DNA of 64,000 nt from UBA4465 sp002292365 (GTDB lineage Bacteria; Bacteroidota; Bacteroidia; Cytophagales; Cyclobacteriaceae). Under the pieces are notes generated by a model that ran no database searches, had not been told where the DNA came from, and saw nothing but the letters and a program-made list of their open reading frames with translations. A program made the position numbers and the translations under genes. The stretch is taken from NCBI GenBank assembly GCA_943788615.1, contig CALSQY010000003.1, positions 119,709 to 183,708 of the forward strand. Reading direction: 5' to 3'. Shown here one piece after another: positions 17,704 through 27,323 of the stretch (positions are counted from its first letter, which is position 1; the number at the start of each line of letters is the position of its first letter).

Positions 17704-18711
17704 TTAGAAAGCTCGGATTGCTCGTACTTTATTGACGCTTACTTTATAACTACTCTTCGTCAATCCGTTACCAAAGCTTACTGATTTAGCTTTATCAGCA
17801 CTGTCTTGGGTAGAACTCCAATAAGTAGTATTTTCAAAACGTGTACCGTTATAAACTATTAAGCTATCATCGATCCATTCTCTTTCTTGATACAATAATT
17901 TTAATTCATCAATTGAGGGTAAATACCAATCATTGATCAAGGTGTCTTCGCTTATGAATGTAGTAGCCGAAGAAGCTGCAATAATCGCAGAAATACCAGC
18001 CGGTTCACAATCAGACGCTAGAATCGCTAAAGTGTTTCTATACCCTGATCCGAGAGTACTATCATTTGCATTTGATATCTCTTCATTTGAACATCCCCAT
18101 TCTCCAGATTCATTATCATTGAGAGCGACAACCAATCCATGGTTCAATGTTTCATCAATATAAAAAATGACACCCCCAAGGGCATAATTTCCCAACACTA
18201 CATGACATCCATTATCGTCAACATTTTCATTAGCTGGTGTATTAGGACAAATGTCAATTGCATCATTGACACCATCCTCATCAGTATCTTTTTGGACAGC
18301 TGCACAGCCATTCTGATCCACTATAAGTCCCTCAGGGGTATCCTCGCAGAGATCAATTTTATCCGGTATGTTATCGTTATCGCTATCTGTGAGTGTGAAG
18401 GTTACCGTTATGTTTTTTTGACCATCTAGAATTAAAGTGAGGCAACATTTATAGGGATCGGTCAGTGAGACAAGCGAGTCCTCAAGCCATTCGTTCAAAG
18501 TATAATATTCATTAGGTATTGCAGTCAACGTAATTGTGTCACCCACATTATAGGTTCCCGATAACGGAGAAACAGTACCGCCGTTGATAGGAACAATATC
18601 TATATCCAGTATATAATTAATTGGTCCCTCGTCCTGACAGGATAAAATGGTAGTAAGTAAGCCTATCAAGAGGAGAAAAATAAAACTAGAAATCTTTGAC
18701 CAGTAATTCAT
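17704..18711 (-). CDS. Lipoprotein with InlB-type repeat, TSP3 repeats and DUF1566 domain
   Basis: 335 residues. Lipoprotein signal with lipobox ILSC (residue 25). Residues ~35-105 look like the bacterial 'GGTVSP..GTY..GDTITLTAIPNE' beta-grasp repeat. Residues ~110-170 are two thrombospondin type 3 calcium repeats (DSDNDNIPDKIDLC, DTDEDGVNDAIDIC). Residues ~175-335 are the Lcl C-terminal/DUF1566 domain: 'YALGGVIFYID', 'DWYLPSIDELKLLYQ', 'TYWSSTQDS' and 'VRAIRAF'. Such proteins are surface-exposed and probably bind glycans (inference). Monocistronic. Confidence 0.82.
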   Translation of the reverse strand: MNYWSKISSFIFLLLIGLLTTILSCQDEGPINYILDIDIVPINGGTVSPLSGTYNVGDTITLTAIPNEYYTLNEWLEDSLVSLTDPYKCCLTLILDGQKNITVTFTLTDSDNDNIPDKIDLCEDTPEGLIVDQNGCAAVQKDTDEDGVNDAIDICPNTPANENVDDNGCHVVLGNYALGGVIFYIDETLNHGLVVALNDNESGEWGCSNEEISNANDSTLGSGYRNTLAILASDCEPAGISAIIAASSATTFISEDTLINDWYLPSIDELKLLYQEREWIDDSLIVYNGTRFENTTYWSSTQDSADKAKSVSFGNGLTKSSYKVSVNKVRAIRAF

Positions 18712-18925
18712 TTTTATAAAATTGTAATTGTAAAATTAGGTAATTCAATTAATATTTAAGTTTTAATTCTATTCTTTTTAGCTTTATGGGACTGTTTCTA
18801 GTATTCCTGTTTAGAAGATGAAATCTAGGAAATTATATCGGGGTATTTTTTCATCCCTATTCAAGTTTGCGAGATTTTAAAAACTTCAAAGGGTTAGTGC
18901 GTATTTAACGAATCAAAAGAAAAAA

Positions 18926-19108
18926 ATGAATCCAAAACTGATTGCCTATCTGTTACTTATCATTTCCATAGTGTCCATTGTAATGTTGTTGGCTTTTATA
19001 ATAGATGCTTTTTCGGTAGAAAAACTGCCCATACTTATCTTTGTCATTGCACCGGTTTTAGTGATTTATTATTTATTTATTACCCGTTTTGGAAAAGGTA
19101 TTCAATAG
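18926..19108 (+). CDS. Small two-helix membrane protein
   Basis: 60 residues: start MNPKLIAY, one hydrophobic helix (residues ~5-27), a short polar loop with VEKLP, a second helix (~35-53) and a basic end (RFGKGIQ). The clean hairpin topology with a positive C terminus supports a real gene. No family recognised. Confidence 0.5.
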   Translation: MNPKLIAYLLLIISIVSIVMLLAFIIDAFSVEKLPILIFVIAPVLVIYYLFITRFGKGIQ

Positions 19109-19654
19109 CTTGAAATGTTCAAAAAAAGGGTAAATCAATTATTGATGATACAACTATGAAGGGTTTATCAAAATAATCACTCAATTCATTGAGAATCTAG
19201 TTATATTATAACTAGGATACATCGTTATTGTTTTCCATTTATTAACTATTCCACTTTCATGTTTTGCTCTGATCTTTTGTCCATTCAATTGATCTAGACG
19301 TCTTGACTTTGTTAGGTATCACAGGTTGAATGGTTCTTATATTAGATGTTGAAAGTGATCAATGAATATTTAAGGTTTCTTTAAACATTATCACAGCCAT
19401 TTTTCAGATGAACGCGTTACCCATGTCATCATTCAATAGAGTTTCTTTAAGATGAGATTTATGATTGAGTGATTCCCAACTTAGAAAAAATAATCTTAAT
19501 ATTTCTAAATTTTTTTTGGTCAGTCTCAAGATATCATCATGGTTCGCCGCCGATGGTCAGGTTCAGTCTTACTTTTAATCTTTTAGATGATCTAGCTACA
19601 TATTTAAATCATCATTACATCGATTCGGCTTTTATAACGGCTAGTGGATTTTTA
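19109..19654. other. Intergenic stretch, no supported gene
   Basis: About 545 bases. It contains a perfect palindrome at 19197-19215 (CTAGTTATA-T-TATAACTAG). A plus-strand open frame at 19469-19678 overlaps the end of the DUF4197 gene and looks non-coding. Confidence 0.4.
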
Positions 19655-20404
19655 TTATTGACCAAATACCTTTTCTAAAAGAGCTGTAGTTCTATTAGCT
19701 TGATTGCTTCGTATTGCAGATTCCTCTACTGCAATCATTTTGAAGAGTCCAATAGTAGCCTCTTCAGTGGCATATTCGGCGAGATCGGGATTAACTTTTT
19801 TAGTAAAGGGTACTTTGTTGTAGATTTTCATTACGTCCCCCCAATATTTGGTAGTACTTGTTTGTTGAAGTGCATTTTCAATGATGGGCTTAAATTTAAG
19901 GATCAATTCACTTTTAGTTGTTTTTTGTAAATATTGAGTGGCGGCATCTTCTTCACCATTCACAAGAGCAATCGCATCTGATATTTCCATTGCTGTTATC
20001 GCTCCTATGAAAATATTTAGTGCTTCTTTTGAAGCCAACTCAGCACTTCTATTTATAAGTAAAATCACCTCATCACATTTTTTTTGTCCGCCAGGTACTT
20101 TTGCGAGTGTAGTTGATATTTGCTCGGCTTCTTTAGGAAATGGAATTTTGATTAATGTATTTTTAAAATATCCATCTTCTTTGTTAACCTTTTGAACTCC
20201 TTTTTCGATACCCTTTGAGAGGGCTTCTTTTAGTGCATTTGCTGCTTCTTCTACTGAAAAAGGAACCTCTTCGATATTAAGTTCGTCAAGGTTTGTCTCT
20301 TCAATAACTTCTTCAACAATATCTTTTAAAAACTTTAACTGTCCAAAGGAAGCTGTATTTAAAAGGCATATGAAGACTATGTTAAGGCTGATAATTTTTT
20401 TCAT
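19655..20404 (-). CDS. DUF4197 family exported protein
   Basis: 249 residues with a signal peptide ending SFGQ. The body matches the DUF4197 pattern: 'AANALKEALSKGIEKGVQKV', 'NTLIKIPFPKEAEQISTTL', 'LINRSAELASKEALNIFIGAI', 'YLQKTTKSELILKFKPIIENAL', 'ATEEATIGLFKMIAVEE'. The family is periplasmic, mainly helical and of unknown function. No operon partner is evident. Confidence 0.85.
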   Translation of the reverse strand: MKKIISLNIVFICLLNTASFGQLKFLKDIVEEVIEETNLDELNIEEVPFSVEEAANALKEALSKGIEKGVQKVNKEDGYFKNTLIKIPFPKEAEQISTTLAKVPGGQKKCDEVILLINRSAELASKEALNIFIGAITAMEISDAIALVNGEEDAATQYLQKTTKSELILKFKPIIENALQQTSTTKYWGDVMKIYNKVPFTKKVNPDLAEYATEEATIGLFKMIAVEESAIRSNQANRTTALLEKVFGQ

Positions 20405-20553
20405 AATTTAATTTACTTAATTATTGATTTGAAAGAGCAACTAATTTGACGTAGAAAAAAATTATAACAGGCGATAATGTTATGATATTTTCACTTTTTT
20501 AGAGGGCAGTATCTTCATGAAAATTTTATTTGTCCGTTTTCAATTTAAATATT

Positions 20554-21243
20554 TTACTTTTGATACTCATAATATCCTTCGACAGGAATCATTACGTGAT
20601 CATAACCTGTTCCCGCAAACATAACGTAAGGTGCACCTGAATTAAAATCAGTTGACATTCCCTTAAGGGTTGAAGGATCTTTTGGCATTAGCATTAAATG
20701 CGGACCTGATTCTATCCATTGACCTTCAGTTGCCGTCTCTTTAGTTTTAACAACAATGCCCCCATCATCATTGGGAGCTATCCTCATTCCAACAGAATTA
20801 TCTTCACCCATGTCTCCATGAAGCATCCAAGCCCAACCATCGTGATCCATTTCTGGTGTTTTACCACTCATGTAAGCCATTGCCCATTTCATTGCTTGTG
20901 CATCTCCTACCATAGCCATAGCCTCATGGGCATCTTTCCAGCCATTTTCTGGATCAGCCATACCCCTAGGATTTGCAGCCATTGCTGTCCATCCATTCGT
21001 TCCTTCTCTTAAAATAGCACCATCAACATCCAAAACTGTACACTCAGAAGCAATAAATGAAGGAGCGGCTGTACTATAGGCCCATATTTTCCATTCAGCT
21101 GAGGTATGGGGACTGGTTGGTTCACCCAATTTTTTTTTTGCCATTTCTAGCTCAGCTATTACGACCGCTTCTGTGGGTGCTTCTGTGGGTTGACAGCTGA
21201 GGGTAATTAAAATAAATATCAAGACACTTAAAAATTTTTTCAT
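20554..21243 (-). CDS. Uncharacterised lipoprotein, Met/Trp/Asp-rich
   Basis: 229 residues with lipobox TLSC (Cys 17) followed by a short PTEAPTEAV linker. The body has segments such as 'EWKIWAYSTAAPSFIASECTVLD', 'GWAWMLHGDMGEDN' and 'YVMFAGTGYDHVMIPVEGYYEY'. It looks like a conserved hypothetical of environmental bacteria, but no named family was recognised. Confidence 0.6.
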   Translation of the reverse strand: MKKFLSVLIFILITLSCQPTEAPTEAVVIAELEMAKKKLGEPTSPHTSAEWKIWAYSTAAPSFIASECTVLDVDGAILREGTNGWTAMAANPRGMADPENGWKDAHEAMAMVGDAQAMKWAMAYMSGKTPEMDHDGWAWMLHGDMGEDNSVGMRIAPNDDGGIVVKTKETATEGQWIESGPHLMLMPKDPSTLKGMSTDFNSGAPYVMFAGTGYDHVMIPVEGYYEYQK

Positions 21244-21362
21244 AATGTTGTTTTTTTAAAGATAATTAAAATGAATCTAATAATTAGTTTTTTAGCCTAG
21301 TATAAAAATTCCTCTGTCTAAATTTTAGCTTAAAAAATCTTGAGTTTTTTCTATTAAAGTCA

Positions 21363-21923
21363 CTATTCAGAAAAATAACTTGGGAAGTCTTTCTTAAGTA
21401 ATTCTGTATACGCGTGATAGAGTACCGTCTTTCTGTGTGTACCGAATAAGGTCTGACTGAAAAACGTGAGAAAAGATTTTCCTTCTGACTTTGAGAATTC
21501 AAAATAGCCCTCATCAAGGAGTATTTTTAAGGCGAATAAAATTTCTGCAGTTGACTGGCATTTCTCTAGTTTTGACTGAATTTCTGTGACTGTTCCTTTT
21601 AACATTTTAGGTGCTACCGAAACAAAACCATCCTGGATCTCTTTTTCAATTAAATAATCATATTCAACTTCTTGAAGATGACTCAGTCGCCATTTTTCAT
21701 ATCTGACATCAGGAAGCTGGACCTTCATCAAATCACGACCTCTTTGTCGGAAGTCGTCCATATTTTTGATGTTTGCTAAATAGGAGACAACAGATTTTTG
21801 ATAAAAATCAAAGGTCTTCCAGTCTTTACCTTCTTTAAAAACGAGAAAGTCTTCACTTCCATCTATTGAAATAACTATTTGAATACGCATTAATGACTTT
21901 TTCTTGTCTCCAAAGACTGACAT
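21363..21923 (-). CDS. Uncharacterised cytoplasmic protein
   Basis: 186 residues without a signal peptide, mixed alpha/beta composition ('RIQIVISIDGSEDFLVF', 'LHAYTELLKKDFPSYF'-like end). An internal Met at residue 12 is an alternative start. No family or motif recognised. The long clean frame with balanced composition supports coding. Confidence 0.6.
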   Translation of the reverse strand: MSVFGDKKKSLMRIQIVISIDGSEDFLVFKEGKDWKTFDFYQKSVVSYLANIKNMDDFRQRGRDLMKVQLPDVRYEKWRLSHLQEVEYDYLIEKEIQDGFVSVAPKMLKGTVTEIQSKLEKCQSTAEILFALKILLDEGYFEFSKSEGKSFLTFFSQTLFGTHRKTVLYHAYTELLKKDFPSYFSE

Positions 21924-22103
21924 AAAAATTAATAAATAAACAATTTAAATAAAAAATAATGTTTACTAAGAACACTTAATTTAATGCTATCGAGATGGAT
22001 GATTAATGAATGAGACATTATATTATAAATGACTTAGTCTAATTAAATGATTTTGAGTTAATTGATATTTGATAACTTGAAAGAAATAAAAAATAGGTAA
22101 ATC

Positions 22104-22856
22104 TTATGATTCGGATTTCTTAAAAGGAGAAGCATCCTGATGTAAGGTCATTGCTTTTTGAGCGAAGAGCACAGCTATAGAAAGTGAAATAAAAGCCATG
22201 ATCCAGATTCCTGGCATGAACGAGGTAAGTAAAAAATAATCATAAAACCCATGAATTACGGTTGCGATGATAAACCCAATAATAGCAATCAAGGAGGTAA
22301 AGATCTTGGTGTTGAACTTGATGTCAGGTATGCCATCTCCATCAATATCTAAAGCTACTTTTTTCTCATTGAATTTTGCCTTCCCTAAGTAATAACCCAT
22401 GATCACGGCAAAAGTGGCATGGGCAGGGACGGTAGAAAACATTCTCACAATACCAGTAGTAACACCACCTTGCATTACAAAAATAACATTTTCGATGGTG
22501 GCAAAACCCATGGCTACCATAACTGTGTAGACAATGCCATCAAAGGGTTCATTGAAATTATGATTCCGATAAAGGATGAATCTTACAAATGAAAATTTGA
22601 ATATCTCTTCTACAAATGCGACAATGATAAATGCGAAAAATAATTCATCCCATAAATTATTAGGTTCCATCTGATGGTGTTCTACCAAGAAGTCTCCGGT
22701 ATAATAAGAGAGTCCAAAGGTGAGAATTCCAAAAACAAAGCTTATGGCTAATAACCCAATGGGTTCTTTTTCGTGCTTGTCAGAGAAAAAAATAAAAATA
22801 ATAATGATTAATCCTGGAAGTAGAGAGAGTGATAATAATCCGATTTCTTTCAGCAT
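22104..22856 (-). CDS. PrsW-family intramembrane protease
   Basis: 250 residues with about eight hydrophobic helices. Family landmarks: 'FVEEIFKFSFVRF' (the EExxK-type motif), 'GFATIENVIFV' (E...N), 'PAHATFAVIMGYYLG' (conserved His) and 'HGFYDYFLL' (second His). PrsW proteins are glutamic/metallo-type intramembrane proteases; in Bacillus PrsW cleaves an anti-sigma factor. The substrate here is unknown. It lies 25 bases after the end of the large metallopeptidase gene on the same strand and may be in one operon. Confidence 0.87.
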   Translation of the reverse strand: MLKEIGLLSLSLLPGLIIIIFIFFSDKHEKEPIGLLAISFVFGILTFGLSYYTGDFLVEHHQMEPNNLWDELFFAFIIVAFVEEIFKFSFVRFILYRNHNFNEPFDGIVYTVMVAMGFATIENVIFVMQGGVTTGIVRMFSTVPAHATFAVIMGYYLGKAKFNEKKVALDIDGDGIPDIKFNTKIFTSLIAIIGFIIATVIHGFYDYFLLTSFMPGIWIMAFISLSIAVLFAQKAMTLHQDASPFKKSES

Positions 22857-22881
22857 TTTTAATCTAATTTATGTGAGGAAA

Positions 22882-25800
22882 TTAATCGAGCAATTTCAAT
22901 GAGATCATGAACTCATCATAACTATCTCCACTAATGACGTCATAGGCGCGCGCCATTCCTATAGAGATGGTAGAAGGCAATAAGGAGAAAAGTACGATGC
23001 GCGTATCAATTTGTGCTCCGAAATTCACAAAAGCATCCGTCCAAATAGGGTCGTCGTAAGACTTGTCGAGTGGGTGGGGCATCTCTAGGATAAAATACTG
23101 TTGGTTTTTACCTCCCCCCGCTTCGTAATTTTGTGAATATAAAACGGAGGCAAATACAGAGGCTTGGGTCCAATTGGCAAACAGATTAAAGAAGCCCAAT
23201 TTTTTATATCTAATGGGAGGAAGCAGTACATCGAGCATGAGCTTTCCAAAATCTTTCGATTCAATATAGCGATTGTCAGAATAGGTCAGACCTGGGAAAG
23301 CATAAGTACCTCGATATTGCTTCGAATTCCATGAATCTATGTAGTTATTACCGAAGGCAGCAAAACCATATCTAGTAAAGGGATTTAAATCATTATTAAA
23401 AGATTTGCCTAAAGCAGATCTCAACCAAATTGAGGTATGATTTATGGGTAACGGGATTCCCAAATCTAAGTTTCCGACTAAGCTTGGATAAATTTCACCT
23501 GCCGTATAAGCGGTGCTGGCTTCTAATGAGGCAGTGATACCTTTTTCATCATCTACTGCTCCAATTGAATTTTTAATATAACTATAACTTAGGCTCGAGT
23601 AGAAGTCAAAATATAAATTACCATCAAATCCATCGTAGGACAATTGCTGAAAGTCATTACTTTTTTCTAGACCATAAAAGCCGCTAAATCCTAAAGCCAA
23701 ATCCAAAAAAATTGGCGCATTCCAAATCAGGGGAGTTCCCCAATCTATGCCGCCACTGATTCCTTTTCTAGATTGCTTGGTTGGGCCAAATAAATCATAA
23801 AAATTAGCTGGATTGTAGGCGAATCTATAGGAAAAATTCAAAGTAGAAAAATCTATGCTGGCATGGAAAACTTCATCATCAGCGAGAGTACTAGATTCGT
23901 AAGGGTCATTACTCAAAGAATTGAACCACTGGGTAGGCGTGTAAGCTAAGGATACGTTGAGCTCTGTGAATCCCAAAGGATCACTGAAATTAAATTTATA
24001 ACCGACCCCCATAAAATTTTGATAGCCTACCAAGGTAGGATAAGCAGCGGTTAGTTTAAATTCTTTGCCACTTCTGTAAGTAGTTGTTTCAGAGGATATC
24101 GAATCATCTGAAACTTGGCCTTGACTTGGACGTTTGGTATACCATTCTCTTACAAAATCATGTGATTCAGCTGTTTGGGTTCCTAGGAAGTTGATGGATG
24201 AAAGTGCATCAACAGGTTCATTGGCAATAATGGATGGCTGAAATCCTTTACTTTTATATTCAAAAACGAATAAACGGCTACTATCCAATAAAACTGGCCT
24301 GAAGAATCCTGTTGCGGCATTACTCATAACCTCAACTCCTTCACCTTCACCATCAAAAGCGCTCAGATCAATACGGTAAACATTACTAATGCCTGAAAAA
24401 TAGCTCGTACCGATGAGGTATTTGCCATCTTTGGTAAACCTGAAGCTTTGAGGAGAGGCATCATCAAAATCAAACAATACTCGAGATTTAGATTCAAAAC
24501 CCGTAAAAGCATCGATCTCGTAGAGCATAAGTTTTTGAGTGCCTTTATAATCGCTCACTGCCGCACTTAAATATTTACCGTCAGGAGATATATCCATATC
24601 AAAAATATCGTATCCATATCGAAGCGTAACCATACCGTCGAAGGTCGAACTGTAGGGACGAGAGTGATTATCTATGGAATCATTTTCAATAATTCTAATA
24701 ATGGTAGAAAATCCATTATCATGTTTGACCCCCCAAATAGATTTATCTACAGGATTCAAGGCCAAATCACCAAACCTGACATCTTCGTTTAAGAGTTTTA
24801 CTTTTTTTGTTTTTAGATCAAAGCTATTCAAATCACGTTGAGTATTGTTGTCTGTGGTGAAATATATTTTATCACCTTCTTCATCATAAATAATGGAAGA
24901 AACGTAAAAAAGTGCAGCACCTTTGACGTCAGTAAGATGTTCAATATCACCATTTTCTAAATTAATAGCTCCTAAAAAGGGGACTTTGCCTGGATAATTG
25001 ATGGCAACGTAAATTTTATTTCTTTTTTCATCAAAATGAGCATAAGAGACCGAACCTAGAATTTTTTCGGTAATCGATACTGCTTGGGTGATGGTATTTT
25101 CTTTAATCAATTTAATATTTTCTTGCTGAAATGTCTTTTCGAATGCCAACCAATCATCCCATCCTTTATTAATTGAAAAATCAAAAACTTGTTTAAACTG
25201 TTTTGAAAAAAAAGCGCTGCTGTTGTCTTCCCTTTTAACCCATTCTATGATCTTCTCCGGGCCGTATTGATTAGCCAAATAACCCATAAACCGAGTACCA
25301 TAGAGATAAGAGTTAGTAACTCCTTGAAAATCACTATTGATACCTTCGGATTCTAGACCTTGTGCACTGTAAATTTCAGTATTCTCGATGACTTTCGTCC
25401 GAAAAAACATTTCGTCATAATTACCCATTGCACTTCCCTTTCCACCACTCATCCAAGTATCTACATAAGATGCGATACCTTCGTGATACCATCGGGGTGC
25501 ATAAAATCTTGGAATGGTCAAGAAACTGTAAAACATAGAAATGGGATGATCACTGGTAGGCATTACCTTACCGAAAAATAGTTTTCGAAAAAGCTGGTCC
25601 CGTTTAGCGGTATTATCTAGAGCGGCCATATGCACTAACTCATGGTTCATTAACGAAAATACTCTTTCGCCAGCAGGAAATGTTTCAAAGGCATAACTGA
25701 AAGGAGATAATCCTATGTTGACTACATTAAAAGGTGCTGCGATCGTGGTTGCATTACCATAATCCCCAAAATCTTCAAGAACCACCGTAATCTCTCCCGT

Positions 25801-25983
25801 GGGCTCATAGTCAAATAGTCTTTTATGAAAATCTAAGGCGTTATCAAAGCATCGGACAGCATACGGCACGATAAAACTTTTTCGTGGATCGTAATGAATT
25901 ATTTTAGCATTTTCTGACTGAAAGATTTCTTGGGCAGAAGCACCAAATGAGAGTGAGAAGAGGAATAACGAAAGGTATTTCAT
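22882..25983 (-). CDS. Exported gluzincin metallopeptidase with beta-propeller and C-terminal barrel
   Basis: 1033 residues from the ATG at 25983, chosen because it opens the signal peptide MKYLSLFLFSLSFGASAQ; the open upstream extension to 26073 adds nothing signal-like. HELVH at residues 114-118 and WYHEG at 166-170 give the HEXXH...E zinc site of gluzincins. Residues ~320-630 contain WD40/TolB-like blade motifs ('DISPDGKYLSAAVSD', 'RFTKDGKYLIGTSYF'). The last ~380 residues are alternating aromatic/polar strands ending in a hydrophobic residue, typical of an outer-membrane barrel. Probably an outer-membrane-anchored protease or processing factor. Followed by prsW; preceded by the nonapeptide-repeat gene. 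Confidence 0.78.
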   Translation of the reverse strand: MKYLSLFLFSLSFGASAQEIFQSENAKIIHYDPRKSFIVPYAVRCFDNALDFHKRLFDYEPTGEITVVLEDFGDYGNATTIAAPFNVVNIGLSPFSYAFETFPAGERVFSLMNHELVHMAALDNTAKRDQLFRKLFFGKVMPTSDHPISMFYSFLTIPRFYAPRWYHEGIASYVDTWMSGGKGSAMGNYDEMFFRTKVIENTEIYSAQGLESEGINSDFQGVTNSYLYGTRFMGYLANQYGPEKIIEWVKREDNSSAFFSKQFKQVFDFSINKGWDDWLAFEKTFQQENIKLIKENTITQAVSITEKILGSVSYAHFDEKRNKIYVAINYPGKVPFLGAINLENGDIEHLTDVKGAALFYVSSIIYDEEGDKIYFTTDNNTQRDLNSFDLKTKKVKLLNEDVRFGDLALNPVDKSIWGVKHDNGFSTIIRIIENDSIDNHSRPYSSTFDGMVTLRYGYDIFDMDISPDGKYLSAAVSDYKGTQKLMLYEIDAFTGFESKSRVLFDFDDASPQSFRFTKDGKYLIGTSYFSGISNVYRIDLSAFDGEGEGVEVMSNAATGFFRPVLLDSSRLFVFEYKSKGFQPSIIANEPVDALSSINFLGTQTAESHDFVREWYTKRPSQGQVSDDSISSETTTYRSGKEFKLTAAYPTLVGYQNFMGVGYKFNFSDPLGFTELNVSLAYTPTQWFNSLSNDPYESSTLADDEVFHASIDFSTLNFSYRFAYNPANFYDLFGPTKQSRKGISGGIDWGTPLIWNAPIFLDLALGFSGFYGLEKSNDFQQLSYDGFDGNLYFDFYSSLSYSYIKNSIGAVDDEKGITASLEASTAYTAGEIYPSLVGNLDLGIPLPINHTSIWLRSALGKSFNNDLNPFTRYGFAAFGNNYIDSWNSKQYRGTYAFPGLTYSDNRYIESKDFGKLMLDVLLPPIRYKKLGFFNLFANWTQASVFASVLYSQNYEAGGGKNQQYFILEMPHPLDKSYDDPIWTDAFVNFGAQIDTRIVLFSLLPSTISIGMARAYDVISGDSYDEFMISLKLLD

Positions 25984-26102
25984 GGTTAAGCCGGTAATAG
26001 TGCCAAGTATTGACCAATAATCTGTTGATAAAAGAGGTATGACAACAGAATACAGGACAAAAAAATGGCCCAATTAATTTTAGGCCTTTGATATTAAAAT
26101 TT

Positions 26103-26633
26103 CTATTGCACCATTTTTTGAAGGACACCTAATTGAGATGAGCGGACCACATTACCAAACGCTGGATTTTTAACAATATTTCTGAACGCTGGATTTTTGG
26201 CAATCTCCATGAACGCTGGATTTTTGGCTAAGGTTAGAAACGTGGGATTAGAAGCCAATTTTCTATATCTAGGATTATCAGAAAAATCCCCAGATTCTAT
26301 GAGTTTCGAAAACTCATCATTTTGAGTTAGATCGAGAAAGTCAGTGTTTTTTGCTAATTCAGCAAAAGACTCTGAATCGATCATTTCAGTAAAGTTTTCG
26401 TCTTTCATTAAGGCTTGGAATTCATCGTTTTGAAGTAAAATTTGCACATTTTCTCCAACAAGTTCTACTTCCGTATCATCTTCAATTTTATATTTATTTG
26501 CTTTTTGAACTCCTTTTATTGCAGAACCCGTGGCATCTGAGGGTGGAAATCCAATTGTGATTTGGATAATATACAGACCTATAGCGATTGCAGCTAATAC
26601 GAGTATGGTTAGAATTGGTTTTCTTATTTTCAT
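26103..26633 (-). CDS. Membrane-anchored nonapeptide-repeat protein
   Basis: 176 residues. Residues ~7-25 form one N-terminal transmembrane helix or uncleaved signal. After a short linker, about ten units of nine residues follow with consensus N-x-x-F-x-x-(L/I)-x-K: NDEFQALMK, DENFTEMID, SESFAELAK, NTDFLDLTQ, NDEFSKLIE, then NPTFLTLAK, NPAFMEIAK, NPAFRNIVK, NPAFGNVVR. One irregular unit (around SGDFSDNPR) interrupts the array. Each unit looks like a helical turn with a buried Phe and Leu, so a short helical solenoid is likely (inference). It lies 119 bases upstream of the metallopeptidase gene on the same strand. No known family recognised. Confidence 0.78.
   Translation of the reverse strand: MKIRKPILTILVLAAIAIGLYIIQITIGFPPSDATGSAIKGVQKANKYKIEDDTEVELVGENVQILLQNDEFQALMKDENFTEMIDSESFAELAKNTDFLDLTQNDEFSKLIESGDFSDNPRYRKLASNPTFLTLAKNPAFMEIAKNPAFRNIVKNPAFGNVVRSSQLGVLQKMVQ
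26158..26265 (-). repeat. 27-bp direct repeats inside the nonapeptide gene
   Basis: The plus strand shows AACGCTGGATTTTT at 26158, 26185 and 26212, exactly 27 bases apart, and a diverged copy at 26239. These encode the last four nonapeptides, so recent in-frame duplication at the 3' end is likely. Confidence 0.85.
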
Positions 26634-26947
26634 AACAGTTTGATGAATGAATTAATATTCTTTTTGTGTATTCTTAGTAGAAAGCATTTTTTATTAGAAA
26701 TCATTGTATTTATGTATACGTTTACCTTGGTTAAGGTAACCACTACTTTAAAAAAAAAATATTTCAACATTTAAAATTACATATAATTAATATAAAATCA
26801 TTCATTCATGATAAAAATAATTAACCATGAACGACGTCATAGATTGAGTCAAAAAAGAAGATAGCTTTCAGCAAGAGGGTTTATTTACATTGATTCACTT
26901 ACCCGGTTTTTACCACAATTGATTTCTACGTAGGTAAATGTATCTTG
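26634..26947. other. Intergenic stretch, one inverted repeat
   Basis: About 310 AT-rich bases upstream of the nonapeptide gene. TTACCTT-GGTT-AAGGTAA at 26722-26739 is a 7-bp inverted repeat that could be an operator. Nothing else is supported. Confidence 0.4.
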
Positions 26948-27196
26948 TCAATTATTTTTACTCATTAGAGAGTCGTTTATTTTTTCATAATATTTGATAT
27001 GACCTCTGTACTTGAGCCTTAAGGTTGAATCTGACAGAAAATGTGTCCTGATGATGTCATTTTCATAAATGACATACTGAAGACAAACCGTCTTCAGTAT
27101 TGCTGAGGTTAAATTCGAATACTCAATTTTTTCTGTTTTTGATGTATATTGTAGAAAGACAAGCCTAAAAATGCTCATTGATAAAAATAATTTCAT
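26948..27196 (-). CDS. Small hypothetical, possibly exported
   Basis: 82 residues. The start MKLFLSMSIFRLVFLQY could be a short signal peptide; the rest is a mixed sequence with many Tyr, Lys and Ile. No family recognised. Supported only by the open frame and the plausible N terminus. Confidence 0.35.
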   Translation of the reverse strand: MKLFLSMSIFRLVFLQYTSKTEKIEYSNLTSAILKTVCLQYVIYENDIIRTHFLSDSTLRLKYRGHIKYYEKINDSLMSKNN

Positions 27197-27323
27197 TTTT
27201 TTAGGGGTAACATTGATATAAAATTATTGAAGGATCAAACTAGTGCTGAAAGAAGGTGAGTTTAATTTATTTATTTTTTGATAAGGTATTAGTTTGACTA
27301 ACAACATTCTAAAATAAGAAGAT

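Noticed and set aside
19469..19678. 69-residue plus-strand frame
   Set aside because: It overlaps the end of the DUF4197 gene antisense, has no family match and no start signal.
25984..26073. 30-residue extension of the large metallopeptidase
   Set aside because: It places the signal peptide internally; the Met at 25983 gives a clean signal ending in SAQ.
26722..26739. Inverted repeat as a terminator
   Set aside because: No T-run follows on either strand; kept only as a possible operator.
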